Assembly: GCA_947372865.1 (NCBI GenBank)
Contig: CANBVJ010000001.1
Coordinates: 1-64,000, forward strand
Direction of reading: 5' to 3'
DNA from: Comamonadaceae bacterium
Lineage (GTDB): Bacteria > Pseudomonadota > Gammaproteobacteria > Burkholderiales > Burkholderiaceae_C
Length of the DNA: 64,000 nucleotides
Part shown: piece after piece, positions 45,057 to 54,017 of the stretch
How the letters are laid out: the number at the start of each line of letters is the position of its first letter
How positions within the stretch are numbered: position 1 is the stretch's first letter
Position numbers and translations under genes: made by a program
Notes under the pieces: generated by a model
What the model saw: only the letters and a program-made list of their open reading frames with translations
What the model was told of the DNA's origin: nothing
Databases searched by the model: none

Positions 45057-45758
45057 GTGGCTGAAGAATTTGACGACCTGGACCTGAACACGCTCAATGA
45101 CGAAGAATTGACCGAGCAGGTCCACGACGACTTGTACAACGGCCTGCGTGAAGAAGTGGTGGAAGCCACCAACATCTTGCTCGGACGCGGCTGGACTGCT
45201 GCCCGCGTGCTGGACGACGCTCTGGTTGAAGGCATGCGCATTGTGGGCGTGGACTTCCGTGACGGTATTTTGTTTGTGCCCGAAGTGCTGCTGGCGGCCA
45301 ACGCCATGAAGGGCGGCATGGAAATTTTGCGCCCTTTGCTGGCCGAAACCGGCGTGGAACCCATCGGCAAGATGGTGATCGGCACCGTCAAGGGCGATAT
45401 TCACGACATTGGCAAAAACCTGGTCGGCATGATGATGGAGGGCGCAGGCTTTGAAGTCATTGACCTGGGCATCAACAACCCCGTTGAGAAATACCTCGCT
45501 GCGCTCGAAGAGCACAAGCCCGACATTTTGGGCCTGTCCGCCTTGCTGACCACCACCATGCCTTACATGAAGGTCGTCATCGACACCCTGAAAGAAAAAG
45601 GCCTGCGCGACGACTTTATCGTGCTGGTGGGCGGCGCCCCGCTGAACGAAGAGTTCGGCAAAGCTGTGGGCGCGGACGCCTATTGCCGCGACGCCGGTAT
45701 TGCGGTGGAAACCGCCAAAACCCTGATCGCTGCCCGCCGCGCGGCTGCAGCGGCCTAA
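45057..45758 (+). CDS. Corrinoid (B12-binding) methyl-carrier protein
   Basis: 233 aa from GTG, AAGGAG 7 nt before. N-terminal helical cap (residues 15-95) and C-terminal Rossmann domain with base-off signature D114-x-H116-x-x-G119 in KGDIHDIGKN, plus SALLTTTM and VGGAPLN. It is the MtbC/MtgC type: His binds cobalt, and methyl groups pass from a substrate methyltransferase to THF. It heads an operon with its accessory proteins. Confidence 0.94.
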   Translation: MAEEFDDLDLNTLNDEELTEQVHDDLYNGLREEVVEATNILLGRGWTAARVLDDALVEGMRIVGVDFRDGILFVPEVLLAANAMKGGMEILRPLLAETGVEPIGKMVIGTVKGDIHDIGKNLVGMMMEGAGFEVIDLGINNPVEKYLAALEEHKPDILGLSALLTTTMPYMKVVIDTLKEKGLRDDFIVLVGGAPLNEEFGKAVGADAYCRDAGIAVETAKTLIAARRAAAAA

Positions 45759-45779
45759 ACCGCCCACCGGCTTCAAGCC

Positions 45780-46397
45780 ATGGCTGCAGCGGCAAACACC
45801 TTGGTGATTGCCTGCGGCGCCCTGGCCAAAGAGATCGTGGCGCTGCGCCAGGCCAACGGCTGGTCGCACATGGACGTGAGCTGCCTGCCTGCAGAACTGC
45901 ACAACCGCCCCGAAAAAATTCCGGCAGCGGTGCGCGAAAAAATCCAGCGTTTCAAGGGCCGCTACGCCCATCTGTTTGTGGCCTATGCCGACTGCGGCAC
46001 GGGTGGCCTGTTGGACGTGGTGCTGGCCGAAGAGGGTGTAGAGCGCATTGCCGGAGCGCATTGCTACGAGTTTTACGCGGGCGCCAAGGTATTTGAGCAG
46101 TTGGCGGAGCAGGAAATTGGCACCTTTTACCTGACCGATTTTTTGCTGCGGCATTTTGAGCGCCTCATCATCCACGGCCTGGGCATCGACAAGCACCCGC
46201 AGTTGCTGCCGGTGTATTTTGGCAATTACAAAAAGCTGGTGTATCTGGCCCAGACCGAGAGCGCCGAAGGGCGCACGCTGGGGCAGCGCGCCGCCGACCG
46301 GCTCGGGCTGGCGTTTGAATACCGGCTGACCGGCTACGGCGAGCTTGATAGCAGCTTGCGGCAAGTTAATGAGAAAGTGATCCAATGGCAAAACTGA
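45780..46397 (+). CDS. DUF1638 protein
   Basis: 205 aa. CGALAKEIVALRQ, YADCGTGGLLD and ITGAHCYEFYAG-like wording mark DUF1638. The biochemical role is not established; the gene is regularly found with corrinoid methyltransferase systems, and conserved Cys (CGA, DCG, HCYE) suggest a metal- or corrinoid-related job. Overlaps the next gene by 13 nt. Confidence 0.85.
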   Translation: MAAAANTLVIACGALAKEIVALRQANGWSHMDVSCLPAELHNRPEKIPAAVREKIQRFKGRYAHLFVAYADCGTGGLLDVVLAEEGVERIAGAHCYEFYAGAKVFEQLAEQEIGTFYLTDFLLRHFERLIIHGLGIDKHPQLLPVYFGNYKKLVYLAQTESAEGRTLGQRAADRLGLAFEYRLTGYGELDSSLRQVNEKVIQWQN

Positions 46398-46750
46398 TTG
46401 TGATTTCGTGGCGCGACATTCCCGCGCAAGTGGTCGTCAAACGCGGGCGCGAGACCGGCAAGGTGCAGCTTTCGCACCGTTTTCAAGAAGCGGTAGACCG
46501 CGCCGCCATGCGCGCGGGCAAGGCCAGTTCGGGCGACTACCTGGCCGATTGGAAACGCAGCGACCCCACCGAATGCGGCGACGACATCCAGGCCGAGGCC
46601 AATGCCTGCGCCGAGCGGCTTGAGGCCCAGTACTCGGACGACGACTTGCTGCGCATCATCCGCGCCCATGGCGTGGACACCACGCTGGCTGCGCCCACGG
46701 TCATTTCGTCCGAAGAATCCAGCGTGCCGCTGCCCGAGGGAGAAGTCTGA
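46385..46750 (+). CDS. 'Virulence factor' domain small protein (PF13769-like)
   Basis: 121 aa. KLIVISWRDIPAQVVVKRGRETGKVQLSHRFQEAVDRAAMRAGK is the family N-terminus. The family name is historical; in one-carbon clusters like this it is a small conserved partner of DUF1638 and MetV/MetF proteins. Function unknown. The start overlaps DUF1638 and its TGA overlaps the next ATG, so translation is tightly coupled. Confidence 0.85.
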   Translation: MAKLIVISWRDIPAQVVVKRGRETGKVQLSHRFQEAVDRAAMRAGKASSGDYLADWKRSDPTECGDDIQAEANACAERLEAQYSDDDLLRIIRAHGVDTTLAAPTVISSEESSVPLPEGEV

Positions 46751-47199
46751 TGTACGCGGTACGCCGTTGGTCGGTGCGCCATGCGCGCGGGCTGGAAATT
46801 TTTTACCAAGGCTTTGAGCGCGCCTTTGTGGCCCTGCATCCGCTGTGGAAGGCCATCGGCTACGAGCGCCTGGAAAAACCGGTGGCCGTGGTGGAAAAAG
46901 CCGTCAAAGGCCTTTTGTTTGACTGCCAGATGTGCGGCCAGTGCGCGCTCAGTTCTACCGGCATGTCGTGCTCCATGAACTGTCCCAAAACCCTGCGCAA
47001 CGGCCCTTGTGGCGGCGTGCGGGCCGACGGCAACTGTGAAGTCAAGCCCGAGATGCGTTGTGTGTGGGTAGAAGCCTATGCCGGAAGCCAGCGCATGGCG
47101 GCAGGCAAAGAGGCGATCAAGGTGGTGCAGTTTGCGGTGGACGGGCGCCTGAAGGGCAAGTCTTCGTGGCTGAAAGTGGCGCGCGAGAAAAACGCATAA
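46750..47199 (+). CDS. metV: MetV-type methylenetetrahydrofolate reductase C-terminal domain protein
   Basis: 149 aa. Eight Cys in residues 59-104 (59, 62, 65, 74, 78, 87, 96, 104; FDCQMCGQCAL, SCSMNCPKTLRNGPCGG) form the MTHFR_C/MetV zinc or Fe-S region. In acetogens MetV pairs with MetF in a ferredoxin- or NADH-linked MTHFR that can run toward oxidation. Here it lies immediately before a metF-like gene. Unusual for a betaproteobacterium. Confidence 0.88.
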   Translation: MYAVRRWSVRHARGLEIFYQGFERAFVALHPLWKAIGYERLEKPVAVVEKAVKGLLFDCQMCGQCALSSTGMSCSMNCPKTLRNGPCGGVRADGNCEVKPEMRCVWVEAYAGSQRMAAGKEAIKVVQFAVDGRLKGKSSWLKVAREKNA

Positions 47200-47208
47200 A
47201 GGCAAACC

Positions 47209-48261
47209 ATGAGATTTGACGACGAACCCGTTCCCGGCTACCCGCTGCCCATTCTTCCCGGCCACACCTCGCCCGGGCGCCTGGAGCGCGTGCTGCGCAG
47301 CGGCGCTTTTGCCATTACCGCCGAGATGGAGCCGCCAGATTCCGCCAACCCCGAAGACGTGTACCGCCGCGCCCGCGTGTTTGACGGTTATGCCGACGCC
47401 ATCAACGCCACCGACGGCAGCGGCGCCAACTGCCATATGTCGAGCCTGGCGGTGTGCGCGCTTCTCACCCGCGTGGGGTATGCCCCGGTGATGCAAATCT
47501 CTTGCCGCGACAAAAACCGCATCGCCATTCAGGGCGACATCCTGGGTGGTGCCGCCATGGGCGTGTGCAATATGCTGTGCCTGAGCGGCGACGGCGTGCA
47601 AGCCGGCGACCACCCGCAGGCCAAACCGGTGTTTGACCTGGACTGCATGTCGCTCTTGGAAATTGGCCGGGACATGCGCGACGAACACCGTTTCCAAAGC
47701 GGGCGCAAGGTCACGTTTGCGCCGCGCGTGTTTTTGGGCGCAGCCGCCAACCCGTTTGTGCAGCCCTTTGACTGGCGCGCCCAGCGCCTGGCCAAAAAAG
47801 TGGCTGCAGGCGCCCAGTTCATCCAGACCCAATACTGCTACGACATGCCGCGCCTGCGCACCTATATGAAAGAGGTCGAAGACCTGGGGCTCTTGGACAA
47901 AGTATTCATTCTGGTGGGCGTGGGCCCTATGCGTTCGGCCAAGGTGGCCGAATGGATGCGCAGCAACGTGCCCGGCGTGCACATTCCAGACGCCGTCATC
48001 AAGCGCATGGCGGGCGCCGAAAAACCGGCCGCCGAGGGGCGCAAGATTTGCACCGAGATCATGCAAGAGGTCAAAGAGATCAAGGGCGTGGCCGGTGTGC
48101 ACATCATGGCCTACCGCCAAGAAGATGCGGTGCCCGAGATGGTGCAAAATTCTGGCGTCCTGCAAGGCCGCGTGCCCTGGTACCCCGGACGCGACGGCGC
48201 CGACGCCGAGCTGCATTACACCCCGGCCCCCAGCGTGCCTGCCGCACCGCAAGCGGCCTAA
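47209..48261 (+). CDS. metF: Methylenetetrahydrofolate reductase (MetV-partnered)
   Basis: 350 aa TIM barrel. ITAEMEPPDSANPEDVYRRA, DGSGANCHMSS, ISCRDKNRIAIQGDILGGAAMGVCNMLCLSGDGVQ, and QFIQTQYCYD are MTHFR segments. Given the corrinoid context, it likely oxidises methyl-THF to methylene-THF, opposite to the biosynthetic direction. A separate biosynthetic metF probably exists elsewhere. Confidence 0.9.
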   Translation: MRFDDEPVPGYPLPILPGHTSPGRLERVLRSGAFAITAEMEPPDSANPEDVYRRARVFDGYADAINATDGSGANCHMSSLAVCALLTRVGYAPVMQISCRDKNRIAIQGDILGGAAMGVCNMLCLSGDGVQAGDHPQAKPVFDLDCMSLLEIGRDMRDEHRFQSGRKVTFAPRVFLGAAANPFVQPFDWRAQRLAKKVAAGAQFIQTQYCYDMPRLRTYMKEVEDLGLLDKVFILVGVGPMRSAKVAEWMRSNVPGVHIPDAVIKRMAGAEKPAAEGRKICTEIMQEVKEIKGVAGVHIMAYRQEDAVPEMVQNSGVLQGRVPWYPGRDGADAELHYTPAPSVPAAPQAA

Positions 48262-48315
48262 GGGCCCAGACTTTTTTCACTCCCCTTTTTATTGTTCACA
48301 TCACAAGGATTCAGC

Positions 48316-49230
48316 GTGACCGACACCATCATCAGCTCCGCAACGCGCGAAGTCATCATCGGCTTTGACCGTCCCTTCGTCATCATCGGCGAGCGCATCA
48401 ACCCCACGGGCCGCAAAATCATGGCCGCAGAGATGATGGCCGGCGACTACAGCCGCGTCATTGCCGACGCGCTGGCCCAGGTCGAAGCGGGCGCCCACAT
48501 GCTGGACGTGAACGCCGGCATTCCCCTGGCCGATGAGCCCGGCATGCTGGCCAAGGCCATCCAGCTCGTGCAGTCTGTCACTGACGTACCGCTGAGCATT
48601 GACTCGTCCATCGTCGCCGCGCTCGAAGCCGGTTTGGCGGTGTACAAAGGCAAGGCGCTGGTTAATTCGGTGACGGGTGAAGAAGACCGCCTGGAAACCG
48701 TGCTGCCCCTGGTCAAGAAATACGGTGCTGCTGTGGTGGCCATTTCCAACGATGAGACCGGCATTTCCCAAGACCCGGACGTGCGTTTTGCCGTGGCCAA
48801 AAAGATTGTGGAGCGCGCGTCTGACTACGGCATTCCGGCCTGCGACATCGTGGTCGATCCGCTGGTCATGCCCATTGGCGCCATCAACCAGGCAGGCGTG
48901 CAAGTCATGCGCCTGGTGCACCGTTTGCGTACCGAACTGAAAGTCAACACCACCTGCGGCGCCTCCAACGTGAGCTTTGGCTTGCCCGAGCGCAACGGTG
49001 TCAATTCCGCTTTCCTAACCATGGCGATTGCTGCGGGCATGACCAGCGCCATCACCAACCCCATGCACGCCGAGGTGGTCAAGGCCATCATGGGCGCGGA
49101 CGTGATGATGGGCCACGACCCAGACTGCATGCGCTGGATCCGCAAATTCCGCGCAGACCCGGTGATGGGCGCCGATGGCGAAATGGGTCGGGGCCGCCGC
49201 GAAGGTGGCAGCCGCCGCCGCGCGAGCTGA
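48316..49230 (+). CDS. Methyltetrahydrofolate:corrinoid methyltransferase (MtgA/AcsE-like)
   Basis: 304 aa from GTG with AAGGA upstream. DHPS-like TIM barrel: IIGERINPTGRKI, MLDVNAGIPLADE, PLSIDSS, NSVTGEE, NTTCGASNVSFGLP. It moves methyl groups between the corrinoid protein and THF. The last ~20 residues (GRGRREGGSRRRAS) form an Arg/Gly-rich tail not part of the barrel. Confidence 0.92.
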   Translation: MTDTIISSATREVIIGFDRPFVIIGERINPTGRKIMAAEMMAGDYSRVIADALAQVEAGAHMLDVNAGIPLADEPGMLAKAIQLVQSVTDVPLSIDSSIVAALEAGLAVYKGKALVNSVTGEEDRLETVLPLVKKYGAAVVAISNDETGISQDPDVRFAVAKKIVERASDYGIPACDIVVDPLVMPIGAINQAGVQVMRLVHRLRTELKVNTTCGASNVSFGLPERNGVNSAFLTMAIAAGMTSAITNPMHAEVVKAIMGADVMMGHDPDCMRWIRKFRADPVMGADGEMGRGRREGGSRRRAS

Positions 49231-49286
49231 TCCGCGCAAGGCCTTAACGCCTTCCCTTAACGCCTTTAATAGCTGGGAGCTTATTT

Positions 49287-51323
49287 GTGAGTGGTCAAGA
49301 TGCCTTGGTAGTTTTCACCCCCTCGGGGCGGCGTGGCCGTTTTCCGCTGGGATCGTCCTTGCTGCAAGCGGCGCGCTCTTTGGGCGTGGACATTGATTCG
49401 GTCTGCGGTGGCCGCGGCATTTGCGGCCGCTGCCAGGTGCTGGTGGCCGAAGGTGAGTTTTCCAAGCACGGCGTCACCTCTTGCGTGGACAACCTGTCGC
49501 CCGTCTCGGCGGTAGAGCAGGAATACTGCGCCACCCAGCCCATGGCGCCGGGGCGACGCCTGTCGTGTTCGGCCCAGGTCTTGGGCGACCTGGTGATTGA
49601 CGTGCCGTCATCCAGCCAAGTGCACAAGCAAGTGGTGCGCAAGGCCGCCGAGGCGCTGGACATTGAACTTGACCCCCTGGTGCGCCTGCACTATGTGGAA
49701 GTGCAAGAGCCCGACATGCACGACCCGTCCGGCGATTTGCGCCGCCTGGAAGACGCGCTGGACTTTGAATGGCAGCTCAGCGATTTGTCCTGCGACGTGC
49801 TGGTCTTGCAGCAACTGCAAACCGCGCTGCGCGCCGGTGCCTGGAAAGTGACCGTTGCGGTGCACGCGGGCAAACAAATTATTGCGGTGTGGCCCGGTTT
49901 TAAAGAGCATGTTTACGGCCTGGCGGTGGACGTGGGTTCCACCACCATTGCCGCGCACCTGTGCAATTTGGCCTCGGGCGAAGTGGTGGCATCTGCCGGG
50001 GTGATGAACCCGCAAATCCGCTTTGGCGAAGACCTGATGAGCCGCGTCTCTTACGTCATGATGAATCCCGGCGGCGAGGTGGAAATGACCGCTGCGGTGC
50101 GCGCGGCGCTCAATGAACTGGCAGTGGACGTGGCCGCGCAGGCTGGTATTTCGCCGCAAGACATTCTGGAAGCCACCTTTGTGGGCAACCCCATCATGCA
50201 TCACCTGCTGCTGGGCATAAACCCGGTGGAACTCGGTGGCGCGCCCTTTGCGTTGGCCACGGACCGGGCGATTACTTTGTGGGCGGTGGAGATTGACTTT
50301 GCCATCCACCGCAACGCGCGCATTTACGTGCTGCCTTGCATTGCCGGCCACGTGGGCGCGGATACGGCGGGCGTGATTCTGGCCGAGCGCCCGGACCTGA
50401 ACGACAAGATCACCCTGCTGGTGGACGTGGGGACGAATGCCGAAATTGTGCTGGGCAACAACCAGCGCCTGCTGGCCTGTTCCAGCCCCACCGGTCCGGC
50501 TTTTGAAGGCGCTCAAATCAGTTGCGGCCAGCGCGCCGCACCCGGCGCCATTGAGCGCGTGCGCATTGACCCGGTCACGCTGGAGCCACGCTTCAAGGTG
50601 ATTGGCTCGGACCTGTGGTCTGACGACCCCGGCTTTGACGCCGCAGTGGCTGCCACCGGTGTGACTGGCGTGTGCGGCTCGGGCATTATTGAGGCGCTGG
50701 CCGAGATGTATTTGGCCGGCATCATCCGCCACGACGGCGTCATCAACGGCGACCTGTCCGCGCGCAACCCGCGCATTCAGCCCGATGGCCGCACCTTCTC
50801 ATACGAGCTGTACCGCGCCACCGCAGACGCGCCGCCCCTTAAGGTGATGCAAAACGACGTGCGCGCCATCCAGTTGGGCAAGGCGGCTTTGTACGCCGGT
50901 GTGCGCCTGTTGATGGAGCGCATGGGCGTGCAGACCGTGGACCGCATTCGCCTGGCCGGTGCATTTGGCAGCCACATTGACGTGAAATACGCCATGGTGC
51001 TGGGCATGATTCCCGACTGCGTTTTGAGCGAAGTGAGTTCGGCCGGCAACGCCGCAGGCACGGGCGCGCGCATTGCGCTACTGGACCAGCGCGCGCGCGG
51101 CGACATTGAAGCGCTGGTGCGCCGGGTAGAAAAAATCGAGACGGCGGTGGAACCACGCTTCCAGGAAATTTTTGTCGAAGCCATGGCCTTGCCGCATTTG
51201 ACCGACCCGTTTGTCGAGTTGCGCAAGGTGGTCAAGCTGCCCGAGCGCGTGGCCATCAACAACGAGCAAAACGCCCGCAGCCGCCGGGGGCCGCGTGCGC
51301 GTGCGCCAGACGCTGCCGCTTAA
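49287..51323 (+). CDS. Corrinoid activation protein (RACo/ASKHA type)
   Basis: 678 aa from GTG. N-terminal plant-type ferredoxin with [2Fe-2S] Cys 40, 46, 49 and 94, a linker, then the ASKHA ATPase fold (LAVDVGSTTIAAHLCNL; LLVDVGTNAEIVLGN; AGAFGSHIDVKYAMVLGMIPD). Such proteins reductively reactivate Co(II) corrinoid at the cost of ATP. An Arg-rich C-terminal tail (ARSRRGPRARAPD) is present. It ends the corrinoid operon. Confidence 0.92.
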   Translation: MSGQDALVVFTPSGRRGRFPLGSSLLQAARSLGVDIDSVCGGRGICGRCQVLVAEGEFSKHGVTSCVDNLSPVSAVEQEYCATQPMAPGRRLSCSAQVLGDLVIDVPSSSQVHKQVVRKAAEALDIELDPLVRLHYVEVQEPDMHDPSGDLRRLEDALDFEWQLSDLSCDVLVLQQLQTALRAGAWKVTVAVHAGKQIIAVWPGFKEHVYGLAVDVGSTTIAAHLCNLASGEVVASAGVMNPQIRFGEDLMSRVSYVMMNPGGEVEMTAAVRAALNELAVDVAAQAGISPQDILEATFVGNPIMHHLLLGINPVELGGAPFALATDRAITLWAVEIDFAIHRNARIYVLPCIAGHVGADTAGVILAERPDLNDKITLLVDVGTNAEIVLGNNQRLLACSSPTGPAFEGAQISCGQRAAPGAIERVRIDPVTLEPRFKVIGSDLWSDDPGFDAAVAATGVTGVCGSGIIEALAEMYLAGIIRHDGVINGDLSARNPRIQPDGRTFSYELYRATADAPPLKVMQNDVRAIQLGKAALYAGVRLLMERMGVQTVDRIRLAGAFGSHIDVKYAMVLGMIPDCVLSEVSSAGNAAGTGARIALLDQRARGDIEALVRRVEKIETAVEPRFQEIFVEAMALPHLTDPFVELRKVVKLPERVAINNEQNARSRRGPRARAPDAAA

Positions 51324-51458
51324 ATCCAGATTTGGAAAGCAAATTCACGGGTAGCCGCGCGGTTGAGGCCAAAAACGCGGCATAAACCCGGTATAAAGGC
51401 GCTGTCCGTAAGGGCTACAACAGAGTGCGATGGGTTTATTCAATTACCAGGAGTTCGT

Positions 51459-52400
51459 ATGACGATGATGAAAAAGCTTGCAGTAGTTGCCGCTGTCATG
51501 GCAATGGGTACACAGTTCGCGATGGCCGAAGAAGCCAGTTGCAAGACTGTGCGTTTTGCCGACGTGGGCTGGAGCGATATTGCTGCTACCACCGGCATGG
51601 CTTCTGTGGTGCTAGAAGGTTTGGGCTACAAGCCCACCGTCACCATGGCCTCTATCCCAATTGCCTTTGCCGGCATGAAGAAAAAACAGATTGACGTGTT
51701 TTTGGGCTATTGGAACCCGTCCATGACGCCGCAGATCGAGCCCTTCATCAAGTCGGGCGACATCAAGGTCTTGGACACGCCCAACCTGGTCGGCGCCAAA
51801 TACACCCTGGCTGTGCCTACCTATTTGTACAACAAGGGCCTGAAAACCTTTGCCGACATCGCCAAGTTTGAGAAAGACCTGGGCGGCAAGATTTACGGCA
51901 TTGAGCCCGGCAACGACGGCAACGCGCTGATCGCCGGCATGATCAAGGAAAACAAGTTTGGCTTGAAGAGCTTCAAGATGGTCGAATCAAGTGAGGCCGG
52001 CATGCTGGTCGAAGCCCAACGCGCCATCAAGAGCGAGAAAGCCATCGTCTTCCTGGGCTGGGAACCCCACCCCATGAACGTGCAGATGAAGATGAGCTAC
52101 CTGGCCGGTGGCGACGACGTGTTTGGCCCCAATCTGGGTGAAGCCAAGGTTTACACCGCCGTTCCTACTTCGTACGAAGCGCGCTGCCCCAATGTCGGCG
52201 CTTTGCTGAAAAACCTGCAGTTCTCCACCGACATGGAAAACCAGGTGATGGGCCCGATTCTCAAGAAGGTCAAGCCCAACAAGGCCGCAGCCGACTTCAT
52301 CAAGGCCAACCCGGCTGTGTTGGACAAGTGGCTCACTGGCGTCAAAACCTTTGACGGCAAAGAAGGCTTGTCCGCAGTCAAGGCGGCGTTGAAGATCTAA
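51459..52400 (+). CDS. proX: Glycine betaine-type ABC transporter substrate-binding protein
   Basis: 313 aa. Signal peptide MTMMKKLAVVAAVMAMGTQFAMAEE. The OpuAC/ChoX-like fold shows RFADVGWSDIAATTGMAS, LGYWNPSM and a WEPHPMN loop; aromatic residues for cation-pi capture of a quaternary amine are likely (W in GWSDI and YWNP). It has its own terminator and is probably the periplasmic receptor for ProVW. CAGGAG 7 nt before ATG. Confidence 0.92.
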   Translation: MTMMKKLAVVAAVMAMGTQFAMAEEASCKTVRFADVGWSDIAATTGMASVVLEGLGYKPTVTMASIPIAFAGMKKKQIDVFLGYWNPSMTPQIEPFIKSGDIKVLDTPNLVGAKYTLAVPTYLYNKGLKTFADIAKFEKDLGGKIYGIEPGNDGNALIAGMIKENKFGLKSFKMVESSEAGMLVEAQRAIKSEKAIVFLGWEPHPMNVQMKMSYLAGGDDVFGPNLGEAKVYTAVPTSYEARCPNVGALLKNLQFSTDMENQVMGPILKKVKPNKAAADFIKANPAVLDKWLTGVKTFDGKEGLSAVKAALKI

Positions 52401-52478
52401 ACCATCTTGGACGGGTGCCGCCGGCGTTGAAGCTGGTGGCGGGGCCTGCGGTGTAATCCGCAGCAGGCCCCCACAGCA

Positions 52479-52517
52479 ACTCCGACTCAGCGTGGCTTGG
52501 GTCGGGGTTGTTTTTTT
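52479..52517 (+). terminator. Terminator after the betaine-binding protein gene
   Basis: 10-bp stem (52479-52488 with 52499-52508, two G-T pairs) then TGTTTTTTT. It separates the binding protein from betB. Confidence 0.8.
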
Positions 52518-52541
52518 GGTGCAAGGGAAAAGTAAATAGCA

Positions 52542-54017
52542 ATGGAAACGGCAGGCGATATGAGCGAAGCAACAATCAGCAGTTTTGTGGACGGCAAGCC
52601 CCTGGTGGGCGGCGGTGAGGCCTTTGTGTCGCTCAACCCAGCCACCGGCGCGGTGCTAGCGCATTTGCACGACGCCGACGCCGCCGATGTGGACGCGGCG
52701 GTTGCCGCCGCGCAAGCCGGCTTTGAAGTGTGGTCCGCCATGACGGCCACCGAGCGCGGCCGCATCCTGCGCCGCGCCGCCGACCTGCTGCGCAGCCGCA
52801 ACGACGAACTCGCCGCCCTTGAAGTACAAGACTGCGGCAAGCCCCTGCAGGAAGCGCTGGTGGTGGACGTGATGAGCGGCGCCGACTGCATCGAATACTT
52901 CGCCGGTGCCGCTGCGACGCTGACCGGCCAGCAATACCCCCTGAAAAACGCTTTTGCGTACACCCGCAAGGAGCCGCTGGGCGTGTGCGTGGGCATTGGC
53001 GCCTGGAACTACCCCCTGCAAATCGCCTGCTGGAAGTCCGCCCCCGCGCTGGCCGCTGGCAACGCCATGATTTTCAAACCCTCGGAGCTGACCCCGGCCA
53101 CTGCCGTCAAGCTGGCCGAGATTTACCTGGAAGCTGGCGTGCCCCCGGGCGTGTTCAACGTGCTGCAAGGCCGCGGCACGACCGGCGCCATGCTGGCGGC
53201 CCACGAAGGCGTGGCCAAGGTGTCGGTCACCGGCTCGGTGCCCACCGGCAAAAAAGTAATGCAAACCGCTGCCGGAACGCTCAAGCGCGTGACCATGGAA
53301 CTCGGCGGCAAGTCGCCCCTGGTCATTTTTGACGACGCTGATCTGGAGCAGGCCGTGGCCGCTGCCATGATGGGCAACTTCTACACCCAGGGCGAGGTCT
53401 GCACCAATTGCACCCGCGTGTTCGTACAACGCGGCATTGCCGACAAGTTCCTCGCCCGGTTGAAAGAGCGCACGCTGCTGCTGCGGGTGGGCAACCCGAT
53501 GGACCCCGAGACTGAAGTGGGTGCGCTCATCTCAGACGCCCACACCGCCAAGGTGATGGACTACATCGCCAGCGGCGTGTCCGAAGGCGCCACGCTGGTG
53601 TGTGGCGGCGGCCGAGTGGCGGTGGACGGCCAGGGCAGCAACTTTGTGGCGCCCACCATCTTTGCCGATTGCAAGGACGACATGCGCATCGTGCGTGAAG
53701 AGATTTTTGGACCCGTACTGTCGATGCTGACCTTTGACACGGAAGAAGAGGCCATTGCCCGCGCCAACCATTCCCGCTTCGGCCTAGCCGCAGGCGTGTT
53801 CACCACCAACTTGCAAAAAGGCCACCGGGTGGCGGGCAAGTTGAAGGCCGGCATTTGCTGGATCAACAACTACAACATCACGCCCATCGAGATGCCCTTT
53901 GGCGGCGTGGGCGAGTCCGGCATTGGTTCTGAGAACAGCATGACCGCGCTAGACCACTACACGCAGCTCAAGACCGTGTACGTCGAAATGGGCGAGGTTT
54001 GGACGGGTTACCGCTAA
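52542..54017 (+). CDS. betB: Betaine aldehyde dehydrogenase
   Basis: 491 aa NAD-dependent aldehyde dehydrogenase. GAWNYPLQIACWKSAPALAAGNAMIFKPSELTP, MELGGKSP (catalytic Glu) and the Cys-bearing QGEVCTNCTRV. It oxidises betaine aldehyde to glycine betaine. The alternative ATG at 52560 would remove 6 residues. No betI repressor is in the window, so control may be by the GbdR-like protein. Confidence 0.93.
   Translation: METAGDMSEATISSFVDGKPLVGGGEAFVSLNPATGAVLAHLHDADAADVDAAVAAAQAGFEVWSAMTATERGRILRRAADLLRSRNDELAALEVQDCGKPLQEALVVDVMSGADCIEYFAGAAATLTGQQYPLKNAFAYTRKEPLGVCVGIGAWNYPLQIACWKSAPALAAGNAMIFKPSELTPATAVKLAEIYLEAGVPPGVFNVLQGRGTTGAMLAAHEGVAKVSVTGSVPTGKKVMQTAAGTLKRVTMELGGKSPLVIFDDADLEQAVAAAMMGNFYTQGEVCTNCTRVFVQRGIADKFLARLKERTLLLRVGNPMDPETEVGALISDAHTAKVMDYIASGVSEGATLVCGGGRVAVDGQGSNFVAPTIFADCKDDMRIVREEIFGPVLSMLTFDTEEEAIARANHSRFGLAAGVFTTNLQKGHRVAGKLKAGICWINNYNITPIEMPFGGVGESGIGSENSMTALDHYTQLKTVYVEMGEVWTGYR

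Noticed and set aside
46537-48252. A 571-aa minus-strand frame opposite metV/metF
   Set aside because: His/Ala/Gly-rich antisense shadow of GC-rich genes that have clear family motifs on the plus strand.
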